From Candidatus Methanomicula labiotermitis (GTDB lineage: Archaea; Thermoplasmatota; Thermoplasmata; Methanomassiliicoccales; Methanomethylophilaceae), in contig WQZU01000011.1 in NCBI GenBank assembly GCA_009780575.1, positions 1 through 38,130 of the forward strand: a stretch of DNA of 38,130 nt. The letters run 5' to 3'. A program made the position numbers and the translations under genes. The notes below the pieces were generated by a model. It did no database searches. It worked only from the letters and a program-made list of their open reading frames with translations, and was not told the origin of the DNA. The number at the start of each line of letters is the position of its first letter. The stretch's first letter is position 1. Positions 33,694 through 38,130 of the stretch are shown piece by piece.

Positions 33694-35097
33694 TTTGGGA
33701 CAGAACGATCTTCGTCTGTACATGGTCCCGCCGTCCGCGGATGTGCAGTTGAACAGACAGAACGGTATAAGTTTGCCGTCAGGCGTCACCATATGGATGC
33801 AGCACCTTTCCCATCTTTCGGTCTCGCCGGTCCATACATCCTGGAACGCCATCGCCGACACCGTGAGATAGTGTGTCTTCGCGCGGCTGACGAATGATCT
33901 CCACGTGTTGTTGCCTTCATCGGATTGGCCGTCCATTGTGTCTTCTATGAATCTCCAGAACTTCGAAACCTCCATCCTCGTTTTGTCGGCGATGTCATCG
34001 GTCTTCGCCGGAGGACCAAGCGCCATTGTCGTCAGCGGGAACAGAGAACTGTCCGGCAGAACAACGGAAAGCGATTTCATGTCGCAGTGAACGTTGGAAC
34101 ATGATGTCGGAAGAAAGTTGTCGGCCTTCAGCATTCCCATTGTTTGTTTTTCTATCGCGTTGGCAAGATCGGGCAACGTCACGCGGTCCTTATCTTTCGG
34201 TTCAACGGGATATCTTCCGAAATATGTGATCGGCTGGAAATGTACGCCTTTCACCGTCGGAACATTGAGAGATGCGAACTCTATTATTTTTCCGACATGA
34301 TCCAGATTGATGTTCGGCGACACCGTAACGACCAATGTTACGCCTACGCCCGCAACGCCGCAGTTCTCTACGGCTTTCTTCTTCACGCCGAACATCGGAC
34401 GGCCGCGTGTTTTCATATAGATCTGATCGTCAACACCGTCAAATTGTAAATAGAACGAATCAAGGCCTGCGTCCGCCAAAGCTTTGAGATAATCCGTGTC
34501 CTCGGATATCCTGAGCGCGTTTGTGTTGACTTCAATGTGCTCTATTCCCATTTCCTTGGCAGCTTTTATTATTTCCGGAAGGTCGTCCCTTATCGTCGGT
34601 TCGCCGCCGCTCAGCTGAACAACGCGCGGGCTTTTGACGTGGTCCACGACCGTTCGGAACATCTTTTTTATTTCTTCAATGGAAGGATGATATTTGTAAC
34701 CGCAGTCGTTTGCACCGGCGAAGCAGATAGGACAGTTAAGATTGCATGCGTTGGTTACTTCTACAACATTCAGACAAGTATGCTGTTTGTGCCCGCCGCA
34801 TAATCCGCAGTCCTGCGGACATTCCTTTCTTTCTTTCACGGCGAACTTAAGAGGAGGTTTCTGAACGGCGGCGAACTCATACAGGTACTTATAATGCTCA
34901 ACGCCGCTCCATATCTGTACTTTCCACGATCCGTGGTCCTTGCATTCCTTCACGATGAAGACCTTGTCGTCTTCCGCAACCTTGGCCGCTTTTATCGTTT
35001 TAAGACAGATGGGACACAATGCAGACGTCTCTCCGAGCTTCTCCGCCATGAACAGACTGTATATTGATTCATCATAAAAACTATACTGACGCCGCAT
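33688..35097 (-). CDS. Radical SAM protein, tetraether-synthase-like family
   Basis: A 469-residue radical SAM enzyme. Several cysteine groups precede the core: CPIC near residue 28, then CPQDCGLCGGHKQHTC. The SAM cluster motif is CNLNCPICF, followed by SGGEPTIRDDLPEI. Later groups are CSNVHC and a C-terminal CCIHMVTPDGKLIPFCLFN. This multi-cluster layout is that of the MJ0619/Tes group, which includes the enzyme joining lipid chains into tetraethers. Close neighbours make ether lipids (GGGP and DGGGP synthases), which supports a lipid role, but other group members do different chemistry. Confidence 0.8.
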   Translation of the reverse strand: MRRQYSFYDESIYSLFMAEKLGETSALCPICLKTIKAAKVAEDDKVFIVKECKDHGSWKVQIWSGVEHYKYLYEFAAVQKPPLKFAVKERKECPQDCGLCGGHKQHTCLNVVEVTNACNLNCPICFAGANDCGYKYHPSIEEIKKMFRTVVDHVKSPRVVQLSGGEPTIRDDLPEIIKAAKEMGIEHIEVNTNALRISEDTDYLKALADAGLDSFYLQFDGVDDQIYMKTRGRPMFGVKKKAVENCGVAGVGVTLVVTVSPNINLDHVGKIIEFASLNVPTVKGVHFQPITYFGRYPVEPKDKDRVTLPDLANAIEKQTMGMLKADNFLPTSCSNVHCDMKSLSVVLPDSSLFPLTTMALGPPAKTDDIADKTRMEVSKFWRFIEDTMDGQSDEGNNTWRSFVSRAKTHYLTVSAMAFQDVWTGETERWERCCIHMVTPDGKLIPFCLFNCTSADGGTMYRRRSFCPKS

Positions 35098-35169
35098 ATC
35101 TGTTGAAATGACATCTCAAAGCGTTCGAAAAAGCAGTGAAAAGAGAATAAAGGACTGGGTGAGACAGGC

Positions 35170-35208
35170 CCTTGCCGGTCGATCGGGCTACGTATTCTTT
35201 CGGCAAGG
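35170..35208. repeat. Intergenic inverted repeat
   Basis: CCTTGCCG (35170-35177) and CGGCAAGG (35201-35208) form a perfect 8-bp inverted repeat with a 23-nt spacer, between the 5' end of the radical SAM gene and the 3' end of the surface-protein gene. It could be a terminator hairpin for the latter, about 85 nt past its stop. Confidence 0.35.
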
Positions 35209-35294
35209 ACCGCGATCGGGATCGCCGCTGTGTCTCTTATTTCGTTTCCTTTTCTGTCATCGTTCCTCTTTTATCGTGTGCGTTTGTTTTGATA

Positions 35295-37718
35295 TCATTT
35301 CCTCTTATGCGTATAGAGTGCGGTGAGCACTAACAGTATCACGAGGAACACCAATAGTATGAGAAGCCAGTTTATGCCTCCGTTGTTAAGTGTGTGCACG
35401 CTCGGTATTATCTCGAATGTTACGGGTTCGCTGCCGGTGAAGCTGCCCGTGAATGTTACCGTTACCGTTGCCGTTCCGACGCTGACATTGCTACTGTATG
35501 TGAGCGTGAAATCAACATTGTTCACAAGTTCAACACCGTTGAACGTTATGACCGGTACCGGTTCTATCGCCGATCCGGTGAACACATGGTCCGGTATCGG
35601 TGCGATGACCGGCATCACGATCGGCCCCGTGATCCTGACAGGTAAATATCCTTTCCCGGGATTTACGGTGTTGTGATCATCGTAACCGATCAGTGAGTTT
35701 ATTGAGTATATGATACTGCTGTCATCTGCGCGCAATACGGATACGAATCCGGCAAATATAGCGTATTCCGCACGGTCCTGTGAACCGGGAAGCTGGAACG
35801 CAAAGCCTTTGAAGTTCGCCGGGATCACCGGCGATCCTATCAGTGATGAGTTGTCTGAATTGAATATCAGCAGTTTGAGGACATCTGCGTTTGATGTATC
35901 CAGCATCGCATTGACGAAGTATCCGTTGTGGTCCGCACCCGTTGCCAAAAAGTCGATGGCCGGTTTGACACCGTCTGAGTACGCATAGATTTCCGCGTTC
36001 ACGCCGAAATTGATCGTTACTCCTACGCCGTTCATTCTTCCGCCTATTCCTGCAGCGCCCGAGCCGCCGGTTGCGGTCACTGTGCCGCCGTCTATCGTTA
36101 TGATACCGCTGTCGCTCCAGCCTCCTATGCCTGCTCCCCAATCTCCGCCGGTTGCGTTCACTTTGCCGCCGGAGATCAATATCTTCCCGTCGCCGCTATG
36201 AGTACCGCCTCCTATGCCTGCTCCCCAGTCTCCGCCGGTTGCGGTCACTTCGCCGCCGTCGATCGTTATGATGCTTCCGAAGCCTCCGAATCCGTCGCCT
36301 ATGCCCGCGCCGCCTGAATGACTCACTGCGTTCACCTTACCTTCGTTTATAGTTATGACGCCGCCGTTGCCTTCATATCCTCCGCCTACTCCTGCGCCGC
36401 CTAAATTGCTCGTTGCGGTTACTTCTCCACCTGTTATCGTTATGCTGCCGCCGTCGCCTCTGATGCCGCCTCCTATGCCTGCTCCCCAGTCTCCGCCGGT
36501 TGCGGTAACCGTACCGCCGCCGATCGTTATGCTGCCGCCGGTGCCGCTGTCGCCGCCTCCTATGCCTGCGCCGCCGATGCCGCCGGTTGCGGTCACTTCG
36601 CCTCCATCGATCGTTATGCTGCCGCCGGTACCGCCGCTTCCGCCTCCAATGCCTGCACCTCCGCCGCGCAGGATCATCAGGTCAAAAATGCCTGCGCCGC
36701 CGATCGCGGTCACTGATGAATTTCCTCCTATGCGGATATCGCCGCCGTTATCTCCGGGTGCAAATCCCGGTATGTCTCCTCCGCCGCCTATCCCGGCACC
36801 GCCGGATGAATAAATTCCAGATTCATGATCTAACGTGCCGCCGGCGCCGCCGAATGCCTTCACCGTTGCGTCTCCGTCGATCTCAATGAATCCTCCGGAT
36901 CCGCCGGCGCTTCCTCCTATTCCCGCACCGCCCAATCCGCCGGATGCGGTAACTTCGCCTCCTGAGATCGTTATGTTTCCGCCGTGGCCGTGGATGCCTC
37001 CTCCGATGCCTGCGGCAGCCAGGCCGCCGATTGCATTCACTGTGCCTCCGCTTATATTTATGGTACCGCCGCTGCCGCCATTGCCGCCGCCGATGCCCGC
37101 GGCGCTATCGCCGCCTGTTGCATTGATCGTGCCGCCGTTTATCGTTATGTTGCCTCCGTCCTGCTGATTGCCGCCGCCGATGGCCGCATTGTTGAATTGA
37201 CTCCGAACCGTGAGCGTGTGAGTTGATTCAGATCCGATGCCTCCGATCGCATTGACTGTGTCTATCGTGAGTGTTGTTCCTGCGGGAGCTAAGATGCCCC
37301 AGTTTATCGTGTTCGTTCCTTCCAGGAATAATTTCAGTTCGGAGTCAGCATCCAATATTATGCTGCCGCTGAAATTTATGTTCTTTATCGCCATCTCGAT
37401 ACTATCGTTCCGGATCACTATATCGGAAGGATATGCATTCGATGTGCTCTGCACTATGAGGAAATATGTATCATCGGACGGTCGGTCCAATATATTCAAA
37501 ACATTCTCGATATTGCAGAATTCATAATGATCCTTATTCTGATCCGCTATTGTTCCGAACAGCGAACCGTCACCGTTGGAAAGATCGATCTCTAAAAAGT
37601 TCGGTGCGGACATACCGATGCCCGAAGAACTAAGATCATTATCGTTGTCTTCTGAATCATACACTGCGAATGCCGCCAATGATATCAAAGATAATGATAC
37701 CGCCAAAACCAATGCCAT
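35295..37718 (-). CDS. Glycine-rich repeat surface protein (adhesin-like)
   Basis: An 807-residue cell-surface protein. The N-terminal hydrophobic signal is ALVLAVSLSLISLAAFAV. A domain of about 140 residues leads into about 13 repeats (roughly residues 170-540) of the form GGxITIxGGxVxATGGxxGAGIGGG, each about 30 residues, likely a parallel beta-helix. An MBG-like domain (about 690-770) and a C-terminal membrane anchor (INWLLILLVFLVILLVLTALY) with a basic HKRK tail follow. The frame stays open upstream of the ATG, giving KFVNSKKYT, a better signal-peptide head, possibly from a non-AUG start (ATT, 37748). Probably binds host or substrate surfaces. Confidence 0.88.
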   Translation of the reverse strand: MALVLAVSLSLISLAAFAVYDSEDNDNDLSSSGIGMSAPNFLEIDLSNGDGSLFGTIADQNKDHYEFCNIENVLNILDRPSDDTYFLIVQSTSNAYPSDIVIRNDSIEMAIKNINFSGSIILDADSELKLFLEGTNTINWGILAPAGTTLTIDTVNAIGGIGSESTHTLTVRSQFNNAAIGGGNQQDGGNITINGGTINATGGDSAAGIGGGNGGSGGTINISGGTVNAIGGLAAAGIGGGIHGHGGNITISGGEVTASGGLGGAGIGGSAGGSGGFIEIDGDATVKAFGGAGGTLDHESGIYSSGGAGIGGGGDIPGFAPGDNGGDIRIGGNSSVTAIGGAGIFDLMILRGGGAGIGGGSGGTGGSITIDGGEVTATGGIGGAGIGGGDSGTGGSITIGGGTVTATGGDWGAGIGGGIRGDGGSITITGGEVTATSNLGGAGVGGGYEGNGGVITINEGKVNAVSHSGGAGIGDGFGGFGSIITIDGGEVTATGGDWGAGIGGGTHSGDGKILISGGKVNATGGDWGAGIGGWSDSGIITIDGGTVTATGGSGAAGIGGRMNGVGVTINFGVNAEIYAYSDGVKPAIDFLATGADHNGYFVNAMLDTSNADVLKLLIFNSDNSSLIGSPVIPANFKGFAFQLPGSQDRAEYAIFAGFVSVLRADDSSIIYSINSLIGYDDHNTVNPGKGYLPVRITGPIVMPVIAPIPDHVFTGSAIEPVPVITFNGVELVNNVDFTLTYSSNVSVGTATVTVTFTGSFTGSEPVTFEIIPSVHTLNNGGINWLLILLVFLVILLVLTALYTHKRK

Positions 37719-38099
37719 TGTATATTTTTTGGAGTTTACAAACTTAATGCTAACACTTCCGATTTAATCCTGACTTAACGCTGACAAACCAATCAGTGTT
37801 TAGGATATAAAAAATAGAAAGTATACAAAAGGATACTGCAATATGCTGAATTATTGTCGGGATTTCTTTACGGTAACCGCCTTCTTTTACGGCGGAATGA
37901 GAACAAAGACATGTCCCGATCGAACGCTTCGCGTCCTTCCGGTAAGTATAGTTATCACCCTTCCGTTCCGCTGGACCTTCGGCCGCACAGCCTTCTTCCG
38001 GTAAAGGGTTGTCATGACCTCGGAATCCGCGGACGTTTTTCCGCGGATTCCGAGATCATTATTTTCTGTTTTCCGTTCAACCGTGTTTTGGCTTCTCCT
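37719..38099. other. Intergenic region with hairpins
   Basis: No gene seen in about 380 nt. The left part holds the promoter of the surface-protein gene, with a TTTTTTATATCC-type AT-rich stretch on the minus strand (about 37804-37815). CCGCC/GGCGG pairs at 37877-37895, and short variants of CTTCCGGTAA recur at 37937-37945 and 37994-38003. Confidence 0.4.
38019..38054. terminator. Strong 14-bp hairpin, possible terminator
   Basis: CTCGGAATCCGCGG (38019-38032) and CCGCGGATTCCGAG (38041-38054) are perfectly complementary around an 8-nt loop containing TTTTT. It lies 46 nt past the stop of the partial minus-strand frame at the right edge. It may be a terminator for that gene or a protein-binding palindrome. 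Confidence 0.45.
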
Positions 38100-38130
38100 T
38101 CATTTCTTCTTCCTGGTGATGTAGTACACC
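38100..38130 (-). CDS. Possible C-terminal end of a gene running off the right edge
   Basis: On the minus strand the last codons read VYYITRKKK followed by TGA. Basic lysine tails of this kind are common at protein C termini, but nine codons cannot establish a gene. Confidence 0.2.
   Translation of the reverse strand, partial: VYYITRKKK

Noticed and set aside
36355-36813. Proline-rich plus-strand frame
   Set aside because: It is the antisense of the glycine-rich repeats of the surface protein; Gly codons give Pro on the other strand.
36040-37200. Non-coding tandem repeat array
   Set aside because: The repeats keep one long open frame with signal peptide and membrane anchor, so they are coding.

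Overview
The window is archaeal chromosome. It opens with the 5' half of a 16S rRNA gene that has the archaeal 5' end, and it carries L44e, S27e, aIF2-alpha, Nop10, RadA, the archaeal CCA-adding enzyme, diphthine-ammonia ligase and both prenyltransferases of ether-lipid synthesis. TTTATATA-type TATA boxes recur, and many genes look leaderless because the TATA box lies about 25 nt before the start codon. Gene content, the 16S start with no other rRNA gene visible, and the large glycine-rich surface protein suggest Thermoplasmata, most likely a Methanomassiliicoccales-type methanogen. That placement is inference; no methanogenesis gene is in the window.

Layout. 1-1.1 kb: 16S rRNA (minus strand) with a structured leader and its promoter. 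1.4-4.9 kb: a membrane PH-like protein, an MNT/HEPN pair, a peroxiredoxin-like protein with a degenerate active site, dph6 and rpiA. 4.9-8.2 kb: a two-gene SbcCD-like operon of the YhaN/YhaO type, whose ATPase has a membrane hairpin in place of a zinc hook. 8.3-10.5 kb: the translation operon rpl44e-rps27e-aIF2a-nop10-PAC2.

10.6-20.4 kb is an accessory region anchored on an intron-containing tRNA-Tyr gene. The last 20 nt of that gene (3' T-arm, acceptor, CCA and one base) recur exactly twice downstream, at 12245 and 13404. The three copies delimit two very small cassettes (about 1.56 and 1.16 kb), each holding one MntA/HepT-type toxin-antitoxin pair. Beyond the third copy lie a GC-rich hairpin with a 12-bp palindrome and a frameshifted rolling-circle-type Rep gene, the likely remains of a plasmid. 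Next come a three-gene operon (secreted protein, small unknown protein, membrane-anchored HtrA-like protease), several membrane PH-like genes, a decayed copy of the second cassette's HepT gene, and a Sel1-repeat protein.

20.4-27.6 kb returns to housekeeping genes: the UPF0210/ACT pair, an adenosine-type deaminase, an MBL-fold hydrolase, the CCA-adding enzyme, a small membrane protein and radA. 27.7-30.3 kb is a second accessory patch: a frameshifted PIN gene, four 23-bp iterons just upstream of a DUF4143 ATPase, and a degraded ISL3-like transposase. 30.3-35.1 kb looks lipid-related: the second geranylgeranyl transferase and GGGP synthase in one operon, then a zinc-ribbon protein, a PaaK-like adenylate-forming enzyme and a radical SAM protein resembling the tetraether synthase family. 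35.3-37.7 kb is a large surface protein with about 13 glycine-rich repeats. The right edge holds a strong hairpin and perhaps the last codons of another gene.
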